A stretch of 64,000 nt of DNA from Dioscorea cayenensis subsp. rotundata (Eukaryota; Streptophyta; Magnoliopsida; Dioscoreales; Dioscoreaceae), in contig NC_052489.1 of assembly GCF_009730915.1 (NCBI RefSeq), positions 26,095,916-26,159,915 of the forward strand, read 5' to 3'. Position 1 is the stretch's first letter. Every line of letters starts with the position of its first letter. Below the pieces are notes generated by a model. It searched no databases. It saw nothing but the letters and a program-made list of their open reading frames with translations, and was not told the DNA's origin. Shown in pieces: positions 32,965 through 46,500 of the stretch. The translations under genes and the position numbers were made by a program.

Positions 32965-34842
32965 TTGTGTTAAAGACAATACCCTACAAACAACATGCAA
33001 AAGTATAAAATTAGAAAGAAACTTGTTTCTACAAGAGTAAATATTCTATTTCTCTACCACTCTTCCGCATCAAAGTGGAGGTCTTGAATAAGAAAATTTA
33101 AAATAAAAAATTATCCAAAAAAAGCAAAAGTTTTCATATCTTGGAGCTCTCGTTTATCCCCATCACAATTTGCGCTATCCGAATTATACGCATTAATATG
33201 AACAAAATAATAATACTTGTAATAATTTCAATATTTATAATGTTTATTTATTTAAAGAGTGAATTTGTTTGAGGTATTGATAAGGTATTAATTTAAATAA
33301 AAATAAATAATTTGTTATTTAGTAATAAGATTATAATTGATATATAATATTATATATCATTTTATTTCCAAACACCTCATTGACCAAATAAGATTTATTA
33401 AATTATCAATCCTTTTTTTTCCCTCTATAAAATTTGATTATTCAAATAAGGTTCAACTCTGTCTTTCCTTTACTTTTCATTATATGTTTATATATAATAT
33501 TGTTTTAAAACCCTCAAAATTGTAAAAACATCAAAACAAACGCAATAGAATTTATCTAGTCTAATATAATTTAAATATAAATTCAAACAAAACACAACAT
33601 TTAAAAATAGAAAATAAATTTTATATATAACCCCTGGGGACTGGATTGGGTCGACTGATTACACTAAGTATTCGCCATAATCAATGAGTCAATTCCCTGT
33701 ATTGGGTTATATATAATCTAATTAAGTAATATAGTTGGGTACAGTTGAATCGGGTTGAACCAGTTGGGTTAAATCGAGTTTCAAAACATTGATTAAAAGA
33801 TGAACTCACTTTCACAATATTGATTGAAGGGCGTGGCTTATATATTAAATATTTTATTAAAAAATTAAATGTTGTTATCCATTTCTGACTTATCTATGAG
33901 ATTGTGCCCACATCCATGGGCTTGCAAGGCCGAACACTACAGACTCTAATTTTTCTCCCTAACTGCTAACAACTCCGTAATAAATAATAATGACTTGAAA
34001 TAAATAAATTTCAATAGGTGACAAATAAACATACAAAATTTTGATATTTATGCAACGAAGGAACACGTACAAAATAGAAAAAAAAACTGCTTGAAAGACC
34101 CGGCAAATTTCAAAAGAGCTCTAAAAGTCTTTTGACATATTCAAACATTGACAACTCATTTGGCGCCACCGCTGTGTTTCATATAATTTTATAGCTGATT
34201 AATAATAATAATAATAATAAAAATAATACAACATCACATTCTGGTCGCCAATATTTCATAAGAAAGATAAAAATTGCAATAAAATACCTATCATAATTTA
34301 TTTTTGACATAAATACCATCTGTGCATTAGAGCATTGATAATTCACAAAATAAAAATAAAAATGATAATAATAAAATACTTACTGATTTATGATTTAATC
34401 TAAAATTAAATATCTAAAACATGTTTTAGTTCTTTAATGACTAAACAAACATTATAAAATATTATAAATATTTTCTTTAAAAAAATATTATTTAAATTTA
34501 GTTTTTTACAAATACACTACAAAAGTGGTCCGGTTAAAGGAAGTCAAGATATGTGTTCGCGTAGGTCTCATCTTAAGTGAACTTGGAGGTTAGATAAAAT
34601 AAATAAATACCCTAAATAAAAAAACCCAATGTCAAGAGGCCATGCAAATAAAAAATTTGTTCGTCAAATTTATTTTATAGTTAATTTATCTAGCTTTTTT
34701 TCTTCTAGAATATTATGCAAATATAAAGTTGACAAGTCTAACAATGATAAACATCTCTTATTAAATATAAAAGATTATAAATTATGGTTAAAGTATTATT
34801 TTTTAAGAAGTATTTTAAAGTTTTTTTTTTTTTGAAAAAAAA
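32926..34842. other. Intergenic AT-rich region with ATT microsatellite
   Basis: About 1.9 kb without a recognisable gene. (ATT)n at 32933-32963 abuts the proposed MULE end; another AATAAT-type run is at 34200-34220. No coding similarity was seen. Confidence 0.5.
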
Positions 34843-36250
34843 TGTGAATCAGAATCTCACCAGTAAAAGATGCTATTGGGTCTGACGACATGATTTGGCA
34901 TTATTTGACAAGCCAAGTAGTGACATGGCAAAACGAAAGTGACGTGGCAATGATGACTCAGCTAAAGAAGTAATGACTAGGATGGACATGTGAAGATACA
35001 AGGGTTAGAAGATCAAGATGGAGATTATGTTTAGAAGATATTCCTCTCAATGGAGTCATGTGATGATAAACTATTTTTGGAAAGTACATCAAGTCTTAAG
35101 GATCTCTTCAAAGAAATGCAAGTTTTATTTAAAGTATGTTTATCTATCTTTGGTAAGATCCGGGATGATAAATCATATCTTTGATAAAGCTCCTTTTTAG
35201 AAAAAAATTTTTAAAGAGGGAGAGGAATATTCTATCATTGGCAAGAATTCAAGATTATGAAGATTGTATGAAGCTTAGTTTGGTGTGAAGCTATTTGAAG
35301 ACACAAACTAAGTTAGGCAAGGACAAGCCAATGAGATTATCAATACCATATTTAGCAACACAATTTAAAGGAAGATCCAAGAGCTAAGTATGGCCGGAGC
35401 TATTCAAGGAGGCTATTCATGTATAAAGATTGATTGAAGATTACATAAAATATGATTAGAGATTTGAAGATTCAAGCATGAATGATTGAAGATCATGCTT
35501 AAAGATATTGAAGGCTAAACTTGGATGAAGATGAGATCAAATTTAGTAATAATATTTCAATGAGTTAAACGAAGATCATTTGGGAAAACCAAACTTGGGC
35601 TAAGTTTGGAAAGACCATCTTTGGTGAGATGGTTGCGTGTGCCTTAGTGGGCACGTCTCTCGAAAGAGGGAGACCTACTGAAGTGACGAGAGGAAGGAAG
35701 CAGCTGCAGCCAAGAGGAGCTCGGGTCGAGTCAACTGCTACTAGACGGACTGAAGGAACCGGGAAGGTTGAAGGTCGCAGATTCGGGTGCATCTGGCTAG
35801 AACTCAGTCATATTCAGTAAGGTGGGCCATGTTGTAACTAGGTGTTGCAACATCTAACTTTGGAAGGTGTCTAAGTTAAGAAGCTGCGGAGAATTCTAAA
35901 AGAGGTAACTTTATTGGACGTCGGTGCGTCTATATAAGAGATCATACTTGAAGATTTAGGATGAGCCAATAAGTGAGAGACTATTCGGTGAGAGTTGAGT
36001 GTGTGGCCATCGGGCAATCTAGAAAGAATATTCTTTGTGTTGAGAGAGTGAGAGAGTGTTGTACTCCTTGTTCTTAACCCTCTTTTAGTGGGTTATTTTT
36101 CCGGACCTGGCCCCATATGTAAACAAGGTTGTGCCAAACTGGGTTATCAATTTGCTCTCTTGTATTGATTATATGTGTATGTTTAATCCTTAAATGAGTA
36201 TTTGAGTGACATAACACATCATACCACCCACCGGAACCATTAGATGCCAA
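34843..36250 (+). mobile_element. Solo LTR resembling SIRE/Maximus copia elements
   Basis: About 1.4 kb with LTR-like promoter architecture: a TATA box TCTATATAAGAG near 35930, then GAGAGAGTGAGAGAG-type leader sequence. Near the 3' end is CCGGACCTGGCCCCATATGT followed by AAGGTTGTGCCAAACTGG and TTGCTCTCTTGTATTG, a layout I associate with SIRE/Maximus LTR 3' ends. No gag or pol adjoins it. Borders are approximate; no target-site duplication was found. Short open frames inside (35565-35820, both strands) are not genes. Confidence 0.45.
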
Positions 36251-36850
36251 TGCTCATTAATTTAAAATTTTTCTAATAAGAACAGCTCTTCATCTTGTGT
36301 GCGTCTCATGAGTGATATTCTATAAGATCAAGGTGACAAGCATATTTTTTGTGATATAAGTTAAAGAATGCGTCATATTTATAATCTTGTTTATATCACC
36401 ATTCTCTATGAATTAAATTTTTTAAATGCAATGGATAAAGTTTATTTAATATTACCTACTTAGTTTATTTATTTATTTTTTTTAATTGTAATCCATAATG
36501 TAAAACAATAATTTTTATATCAGAATAACAATAATTCTTTCTTTCAGTAAGTGAGATGTTGAGAGATCAACTCCTCTCACAATAGTGGTTAAACAGAATG
36601 ATTTATCATTTTTATAAAAATAAACTATATTTAAAATTTTTATAAGATACATTGTGTTTTAACAATTATGTGAACATAATATTCAAAATGCGTGATTTAT
36701 CTTATTTTTTCAACAACTAACTAAAAATCTTAACAAATGATAATTACTTGAATAATTTTTTTAAGATTATAAATTATTTTAATGATTGCAAATGTTTGAT
36801 TTAAAATTCACATTTATTAATATAATTGGTGATAGATCAATTTCAATATA

Positions 36851-36890
<40 letters not shown>

Positions 36891-37540
36891 GCATATAGAT
36901 CTAAACTCCCTCACCCTTTTAGGGAGGCAGTAAATCTCTTTCTTGAGGTTACATTTGGTTACACAAATATCCTTGCATATTTCATAATGAATAACTCATA
37001 TTTCAAATGTTTCTTTTATAGATTTTTGTAACTCCCTGATACAAGAAAAAAAAAAAAAAATCAACTTGGAGGATTTTTTAGGCACTACACAAACTAGAGC
37101 CATCAGTAGAAGAGGACATCTTAATAAAAATCAACTTGGTATACTTTTTCAGCTATTCGTGTTGTTTTTACTATATCAATATTCATCTTTGCTTTTGGTA
37201 TTAGTCTCCGCTCCTGTTATAGACTTATAGTTGTTTTCTATTTCGTCTTGGCAGTATCTTTATATTTCAATGAATTAAGATGGTTTTTTCAAATTTTTTT
37301 TATAAAAAAAACCTTTGAGAATGTGGAAAGGGGGAAAACATAATAAGAGACATTAGAGGGACTTAAATGAAAAAGAAGAATATTTTCAAAAGTAAACACC
37401 GACAATGACAAGAGGGTGGGCCTACTCTGATTTGCCAGTCAAAATGGGCCTTCTTCCGCGACTCCGAGTTTGGACCGCTAAACATCGATCGGCAGCACTC
37501 CGTTCAAACCTCGCACCAAACGCGAAAGCCCGCGCCAACG
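36251..37540. other. Intergenic region upstream of MED33, with TA microsatellite
   Basis: AT-rich, with (AT)n at about 36854-36883. The last 130 bases before the MED33 ATG become GC-rich, as expected of a 5' leader. No separate gene is seen. Confidence 0.5.
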
Positions 37541-40500
37541 ATGGAGCCCCGGCCGCTGGTGGAGCTTGAGGCGACGGCGATGGAGGCCGAGCTTGGCCGC
37601 CGAGCTCACGATCCCACCGACCTCGCTCATGTCCTCGTCTCTGAGCTCTGCTCCGCGACCACCTCTAACTCTCCTGCTCTTTGGAAGCTGCTTGATCGTG
37701 GGCTCTCGTCTCGGCTTCTCTCCCCTCTCCTCTGCTTCTCATTGCTCGCTCCTAGGTATGCTCGTGTTATGTGCTCTTATTCTCTCCGCCATCGAGCCCT
37801 CTCCGCTGACTCCCCCTTTGTCTTGTTTTAGGGTGATCCCTCGCCGGAAGTCGCAACCGGAGGCTTACCGCCTTTTCCTTGAGCTCCTGAGACGATATGC
37901 TATGTTTATCCCTTGTCTGGAATATAATCCTTGTAGAGATAAGTAAGCTTTGATACCCTCCATCTTCCTCTCTCCCTCTCTCCCTCTCTCTTTTGCGCGT
38001 GTGTATGATGAAATTTGATTTGTTTTTGAAAATAAAGAACGTTTTCGTTTTGCAGGATCATTAAGTCGGTTGATGATGCTCTGCAGCTTTCGCAGAATTA
38101 CGGGTTTGAGAAAGTGGGATTTGGATGTGTTTTGGTTTCTTTCTATTTAGATTTGATAATAAAGTTGATTGATAGTACAATGGAGGACTGGGGGTTGAAA
38201 TCAGGGCATGAGGGTGAAGCATGTGAGGCTATGGACGTGGATGATGTGGCGAAGATGGATGAGAGAAGGAATGAGCATCGTGAGATGTTGCGGAGAACTA
38301 ATGCACAATTAGCTCTTGAGGTCGTGGAGAATATCACAGAGAGCAAGAAAGCTAGGGTTTTTCTGCGGCTGGTTCGGCTAAACATGTATATACTCTTCTG
38401 TTTGCATGTCAATGCTTTTTTATTTTTATTTTTTTGTGTGTGGACAATTTGTCATTTGAGCTACATGCTTTGTTCTCTTTCTCTAATAGTTTCACACTTT
38501 TAGTAAAGATTGTTTCTAGATACAATGATTGCTTGGGTTATGAACAGAGGTCAAAATTGCTTGCAAAATATTGTGATCAGTTTCTATTCTGCTTGCCCAA
38601 GCACTCGCTGTAATTCGGCTGTAGGTTTTTCCAGAATTTTACTGTTCCCGTACTAGTCTGAGGTATAACCATTGGATTGATCTCACTTGACATGAGATTA
38701 GACTAACTATGCACCTATGTGTTTCATACCAAATAAGCCCTTAGTGAAGAACACAATTGTTGATGTCCAGGAGGTTGATAGGAAAATGACTGTTATGCTA
38801 TCCAAAAGCCCTTATTTGGTTAACTTTTATGTTTTATGACCCTATGATTAAGCTGATATATTTCCTTGTCACCCCTTGTCATTGGGAATCTACTTTTTCT
38901 TTTTTCAAGCTATTTTTCGGAAGTTCAGAAGTTGTAGAAAATTTAGCTAATGCGATTGGTTCTTTGTTTTAGCTTGATGAGTCATGCCAAGAACTCATGT
39001 TTGGTTCTTGATAAAGTATTTTTTTCTTCACTTCAAAGAACCTAGTGATTTTAACAGTTGAGTATTTGAGGGAAACGTGCATATGTTGCAAAATCTTGCT
39101 CCCTACTCTTTGACATCTTCTATTCCTAGATGCCTTCTACACAAGGATGCCATTAATAACTGTTAAATAAACCAACAAATTACAGGCCTGAGCAGTTCAG
39201 GGATGTCATGCAGAGACTGCAATTCATTGAAGCGCATAAATCAAACTCCCTCAATTTAAAATCTGCTGATCATCTTCTTGCCAAGTTGTTCTCAAACATG
39301 CAAAAGGTTATGGATGGGGAATATCAGTTGGCTAGGCATCAAGTTATTGGAGTTCTTGTTGACGTTCATTCTTGTGGTTGGACCTCCTGCCACAATTCTG
39401 GAGCTGGTCGTACTCCTTGTTGGATTTCTTTTGACATTTCGATGGAGAATGCCGTGGATGGAAAGCATCTAAATGCCATATCTTGTATTGAAATACTTGC
39501 TGGTAATTGCAATATATTAATCTGGAGATTTATATCCAATGATTGTCCTACCTTAAAAACTATATGGAATTTAATATCACACATAATATCTTTGCCTTCC
39601 GCTTTTACCTGGCTTCAGAATTGACAAAGACACTCCAAGTTGTGAATCAGGCTAGCTGGCAAGAGACCTTTCTAGCTATGTGGGTTTCTGCTCTTCGTCT
39701 TGTACAACGTGTAATTCTCTGACTTTGAGCTGATTGTCCTTTCCGTTGAACTTATAATATTTATTACTTTTCTTGTTAGTAAATGCAGGACCGCGAACCA
39801 ATGGAAGGTCCTATGCCACATCTTGATGCTCGACTTTGCATGCTAATGTCTATTGTTCCATTGGCAATAGTTCATGTTCTAAAGGATGAGGCTGTGACAG
39901 GCACTCTTGAGCAAAATTGTACTTCAAGAATGTCAAAAAATGGATGTGATCATGGCCGTGATAGAAACAAATTTGCCTCAAAAAGGCATGGTCTAATTTC
40001 TGCTCTCCAAGTATTAGGGCAATTTTCTAGGCTGCTATCACCTCCTCCATCAGTTATCGTTGCAGCTAATAATGCTGCCTCAAAAGCAGCTACATTCATT
40101 TCGAGTCTCAAGAAAGGAATTGGCAGTCTAAGTGGAGGCATCCAGAATGGTCCTTCTGTCAAAGCAGGTTAGCTTTTTTGGGGACGTATATTTTTAACCA
40201 GTATATGATATATTTAGATTGGCCAAATGCAATGAAGTTAAAATTGATTACTTACCCATTCTTTACTTAAAGAACTTTTGGAATTCATAGTTCAAGAGAA
40301 CTGGTTTAGTGATGTTCACTGTCTCCATTTTTATATGTGCCCCTCCAAGGTAATATGACTGAGGCTTATTTGTGAAAAGTGTTGTAATGACCGTTATGTT
40401 TGAGATGCTTGTTGCAAGTGCATAATAATTTATAGAAGGTCCTTTTACAGTGCACGTGTTTGTGTGATTATATTTAATTATAATTATTTGTTGCATTTGC

Positions 40501-43500
40501 TATAATTCTACTTGGGTAAAAAACCTGTAAGTCCAAATGCAGTGGGAATGGCTACATTGATAACTGCATATCTAGTTTTAAAGAATAGTTAAATTGGCAT
40601 TGATAATTTCTTATATATTAACCTCATTGTGTTAAGATCTCTCTTTCAATTGTACAGGTAAATTGTGCTTATGATTTTATATGCTTCTACCTCTCCAGCA
40701 TTGCGAGCTTGTAGTCTATCTTATTTCCTATGCTATCTTTTAGTACTGCAAAATTTCCTCATAGCTTCATAAAACATAGTAAAGGGGTTCCCTTTGATTA
40801 GCTTGATTGATATTATATCCCTATTGGAATGCTTCTTCTATGTCAGTTCCATATAGTGCCTTTCAACTAAATCTAGTTAGCCATATCCAAGTGCAAAGAG
40901 GGCAATTTGATTGTTTATGTTCCTTGTTCAGACAACTTATGACCTCTATCCACATTGATTGTGTTTTCTACTTATCCTTGGGTTTTATTTCTCTTGCAGC
41001 GGGAAGCATGCTGCATCTTATAGTTGAAGCCTGCATTGCAAGGAAACTGATTGATACATCTGCTTATTTTTGGCCTGACTATGTGGTTCCACAGGCACCA
41101 TCAAATGATTCAATCATAACTCATGAATCTCCTTGGCCAACTTTTATGGGAGGAGCTCCACTTACTGGTTCCCTTAAAAATGCTCTCATAATGACTCCTG
41201 CATCTAGGTATAAGGAATTCTAGGATTTTTGGTCACCAATGAGAAGTGCACAATTTAAATACGTGATTTTAGCGGCTCACGACTGTGCATCTGTGCTGAT
41301 ATTTCTGATTCTAATTTTTAATGTTGCTGGATGCAGCCAACTGGAAATTGAAAGATTGTACAACATTGCCTTGAATGGGTCTGAAGAAGAAAAAACCACT
41401 GCTGCAAAAATTCTCTGTGGTGCATCTCTTGCTAGTGGCTGGAATGTTCAGGTAAAGCATTAACACGATCGTCTATTTAAACTGAGTTATTTAAGGTAAG
41501 GATACTCTTCTGTATCCTTGACCACAGGCTTACATTTGTGCAGATGTCTAGTTGTCTAATCATCAATTCTCTGCATGTTTTGCAGTTGCATTGTAATATT
41601 TTTTCTGTTGCTTTCAGGAACATGTAGTCCACACTTTGATCAAGCTACTCTCTCCTCCTCTACCTTTTGTTGCTCATATGTCAATGCTAAATGCTATTCT
41701 GCTTGGGGTTTCATGTGTTGACATTGTTCACATTCTTTCATTATTTGGCGTGGTAAGAAAAAGCACCATTTTACTACACACTCTCTCTTCATAATCATTG
41801 GTATCCTGTCATTTGGAACAAATGAATTTTGCACTTTTTTGTTGATGAAAGGAATATCCAAACAACTTCAATCACAAATGTTTTACACTACGGTGCATTC
41901 TTCTATATTTCTCCTTTGTTATTACTCCATGGGATGAAAGAGGGTTCTGGAATCTTTTTTTTATGCCACAGGGACATATATTATAGTATTACAGAGTCAA
42001 GAATTTTATGGTCAGATACTTCTCTTACTGAAGAAGCTGACAAAAATTTGGCGCTTTCTGATAAAAATGACTTGTCTTCAGCTTTTTCCATTATTTGACC
42101 ATGCAATTCTTGCCAAAACTATCCAGCTTCCATCTATTTCTGGTTAAACCTTGAGCTTCATTTTGCTCTTAACATTTTCTTCATATATATATGAGTATCC
42201 ACCATTTCTGCAAGTGGTTGTCTTTGATGGCTGGATTTGACCAATGTACTTGATAATATGCATCTTGATTTGTCTTTTACATGTTTTGCTTTAACAGATT
42301 TTAGTTCAATGATACTTCTGCAGGTTCCTCAAGTTGCAGCAGCTTTGATGCCCCTTTGTGAGGCTTTTGGGTCTTTACCACCACCTCCTGATCACAGATC
42401 ATGCATTTCTGATGAACCTTCTGTCTATTCGGTCTTTTCATGTGCATTTCTTCTTCTGCTTCGCATGTGGAAATTTTATCGACCACCTCAAGAACATTGT
42501 ATTGCAGGTCGTGGAGGAAATGTCAGGATGCAATTAACTTTAGACTACCTCTTATTACTGCATAATACAATGATTGATATGCAGAAGTCTGCACCTACTG
42601 ATGGTGCCAAAATAACTATGGACCCTCCTAATGGATCATCTGGTCAACCTGTGTATATAGACTCTTTTCCAAAACTGCGAGCTTGGTACCTTCAAAATCA
42701 AGCTTATATTGCCTCGACTATTTCTGGTATGTCTAGTAAGAACCCAGTTCATCAAGTTGCCAATAGGATATTGAGTATGCTTTACCGAAAAACTGCAAAG
42801 AATGGAAGTGTTTCTGCAAATCCATCAACTTCAGGTAATAACACGAGTGGATCACCTAATAATTCTGGGGATGATGTGTATCAAAAACCCATAGGTCCCG
42901 CATGGGAGATTTTGGAAGCTACTCCATTTGTACTTGAAGCCATGTTGACTGCGTGTGCCCATGGAAGGCTATCATCACGAGATCTAACCACAGGTTAGAC
43001 ACTTTATCTGTAGATTTCACTTATGAGATATGATTAGAAGGTTTGTGATGTTAAGCATTTTAACATGTGGCCACCTGAACTATGTATGCAGAGGCTGTCT
43101 TCTATATCAAATTGCATATGCAGTTAGAATCTTGAATATGATTCAGCTTGGTTTAAAAAACAAATTGTTGTATAGGATTATGTAGTTTACAGCAAAGGTC
43201 AGATGCCTCGCATGATAAATGGGCAGTGAAGCACACATCCAAGTGGGTGAAATGTGATTTTGCTCACTTGTATTTATGGACCATCAAGATTTTTATATTT
43301 GTTTTCAAGTGGAACTTATCATTTCGCCTGGCTAGATTTATCTAGATTCATATTAATCATTCAAATTAATAGTTATATTTTATTAATATTCCCTTATATT
43401 TTTGAAAAAGTTTGACCATTCAACATAAATTACTAGTGTTTGATATAGGTTTAGGAAGTGTGTTACAAGTAGTAAGGTAGGAGCCTGTCCTAGAATTGAA

Positions 43501-46500
43501 CAGTGGGACTTCAAAATGATAAGGTATTTGGGTTTCAGAGTAAATCAAGAGATCTCACCTTGGAACTTAGAATCTGATACAAATAGTATATGGAATTTGA
43601 TGGGTGATTGCATTGGAAAGGTAGTTAGGGAAGTACTTGGGATGTCTAAAGTAGATTAGCTCATGCAAGTAATAATAACAGAGGGACTTCGTGGTGGAGT
43701 GAAGATATTCAAAAGGTAATTAAGACTAAGAGTGACTGTTTAAAGATTAGGCAAACAAATAGTAGTAAGGAATATTTAGGGTGTATAAATTAGCCAAAAA
43801 GGAAGCTAAAAGGATCATGAGCAAGGTAAATATAAGGCTTGCAATACTTTATATGCTAAATTACGTGCAAAAGGGAGACAATGATATTTATAGGTTAGTT
43901 AAGATTAGAGAAATGGAAATGAGGGATTTGAGGAGTGATAGGTGTGTAAAAGATGAAGATAAATAAATTGTTGGTGAAGGATGAGGAGAGTAAGGAAAGA
44001 TGGAGAGAAAAGCATCTAAATGTGCAAATGTCGTGGCATGAGCCATCATCCATAGGTACTAATGCAATCTCCCTCCCCTTGTTGCTATTCATTCAAAAAA
44101 CAAAAGTTAAGGAAAGAAAGATGGGATGATGAATTACCTTTGGAAGTTGTTTAATGTGGATCATGAGAGTAATATAGTGTTGGAGACCATTAATACTAAG
44201 GCAAATGATAAAATTAAGTATGTTAGGAATATTATAGTTGGCAAAATTAAGGATGCCCTTAGAAAGATGAAAAGGTGTAGGCCTAGTCTAGATTGTTTAA
44301 TAGGACTACGTTCTAAGAAAAAGGCTAGATGAATGGCGAAAAAGTATTTAGTATTCATCTATAAGAATAAAGGTGACATTCAATGTTGCAATAACTATTG
44401 CAGAATTAAACTTATGAGTCAAACTATGAAGTTTCAAGAGAGAACTTAAGCAAATGTTAAGACGCGAAACAAGTGTTTCTTTAAATCAATTTGGTTTTCA
44501 TTCATGGAAAGTCCACTATAGAAGTAATTAGCATTTAAGGCAATTTTGGAGAAAATAGGAAAAAGATTTGCGTATGATTATTAGGTTTAGATTTAAGACT
44601 GTACCTATTTGCTTAGTTATGGATGAACTGACTAAGCATATTCACGATTAGATCCCTTGGTGTATACTTCTTGTTGATAATGTGGTCTTAGTTGATGAGG
44701 GCAGGAAAGATGCCAACTTAAAGCTGGAGATATGGGAAAACACTTTAAAAGCTAAGCGTTTCAAGTTAAATAGAGCACATACAGAATATGTGAAATGCAA
44801 TTTCAGTTATAAGGTTAGTAGAAATAAGGGAGGAGTTAGGATGGATGATACTGAGATTGTTAAAGTGGAAGTTTTCGGGAAATAGGCTTTATAATTTAAG
44901 ATGACGGGGAACTTATAGAAGATGTCACAAATAGGATCAAGATAGCTTGGGTAAAATGGAGGAGAGCTTCTAGAATTTTATGTGATTGTAGAATGCCCCT
45001 TAGATTGAAAGGTAAGTTTTATAGAACGGTTGTGTACGAGTCTAAATGTTGGGCGGTTAAGTAACAACATACTTAAATGATGGGCTTGGCTGAAATGAGA
45101 ATGTTAAGTTGGATATTAGGCCTTACCAGGAAAGGCTGATTAAGGAATGAATTTATTTAAAATAGAATGGAAATGACATCTATTACTGACAAGTTAAGAG
45201 AGAATCGGTTAAGATGATATGGACATGTTCTTAAAGGATCCATATATGTCTTTATAGAAATGATGGAAGTTTTCTTGAGAGGTAGATATAAAAAGTGTTT
45301 AGCGGAAACTTTACATAATGATATGTTTGTGCTTAGTTTACCTAGTCTTTTGGCCCTTGATAGAGCAATATGGAAAAGAAAGATTCATGTAGCATATACT
45401 AAATAGATGGGACTAACAACTTGTTGTTGTTATATTAAAATTCCCCTCATTTTAGTATTTTTAAAACACTACATAGTTTTGCTTTATTTAATTTTGTAAT
45501 TTTGAATATATAGTTTATTTTAATTTTGTTTTATTTAATTTTCTATTTTGGAATATATAATTGATTTTAATTCAAATACACACTATGCAGCCCTTTGATT
45601 GCCTGCACATGCATTTATCTGGGTTTGAAATATAGATGATGTTTATGAGGGAATAATAAGAGGATTGTCATACATCCTATAAGGTTAATAAGCTGTCATG
45701 TGGATGATTTGTATGCCTTGCCTTTATATCTGTTGGAAGAAGAGGAAAATGAATGATATTTATTTTTCTACTTCAATCAGAGTTTATAATAATTGTAAGT
45801 GTATCCCCTGTTAACTATTGGTGTTCACCATTCAAATACCTCTAGAACGGGTATCTAAATAATAGCTTTTGAGAATAACAAAGACCACTTGTATTTGAGA
45901 CTGATCTCTTATTCCACTTGTTCTGTAGTGTCTTACAATATATATATATATATATATACATATATAGGCAATAAGGCAACAAAATTAATTGATAAAATCA
46001 GGGCTCAAACTAATTAGGTGAAGAGTTTTGCTTTTTTTGAAGTTGTGTTGATATGTTACCTAGAAGGGATCTTGAATTGGGAATTTATCTATTTCTTTAT
46101 CCTAAATAAGTCTATCGCACTGAGATCATGTTAGTTTTTGTAAGGATAATGAGTCGTGGTTACTGATTACTAAATCACAAAGCAATATTGTGCTAATTCT
46201 TTTGTAGTTTGTCAACTTAATATGAAGAAACTAGTGTTTCCTTATTCACAAAAAAAAAACAAATAAAAATAAAAAAAAATAATAATAATAATCTAGTGTT
46301 TTGATGATTGTATTGAGGTTACATCCAAAAGAAGTTTATTTTTATTGTTTGGAAAGTTGTAAGCAAAATGTGTGGGTCATTGGCTGGTCTTCAAGTGTAG
46401 AATTACAATAGTCTCAGATAAGAAAGCTAACAGTGACTAATACCCCCACATTGAATAAATATGAATATGAATATATTAGTCTTAATCTCTGATTCTATTG

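Noticed and set aside
35565..35820. Overlapping open frames on both strands near 35.6-35.8 kb
   Set aside because: They lie within the SIRE-like LTR and have no conserved motif.
36854..36883. TA microsatellite as a regulatory site
   Set aside because: Simple repeat with nothing linking it to MED33 expression.
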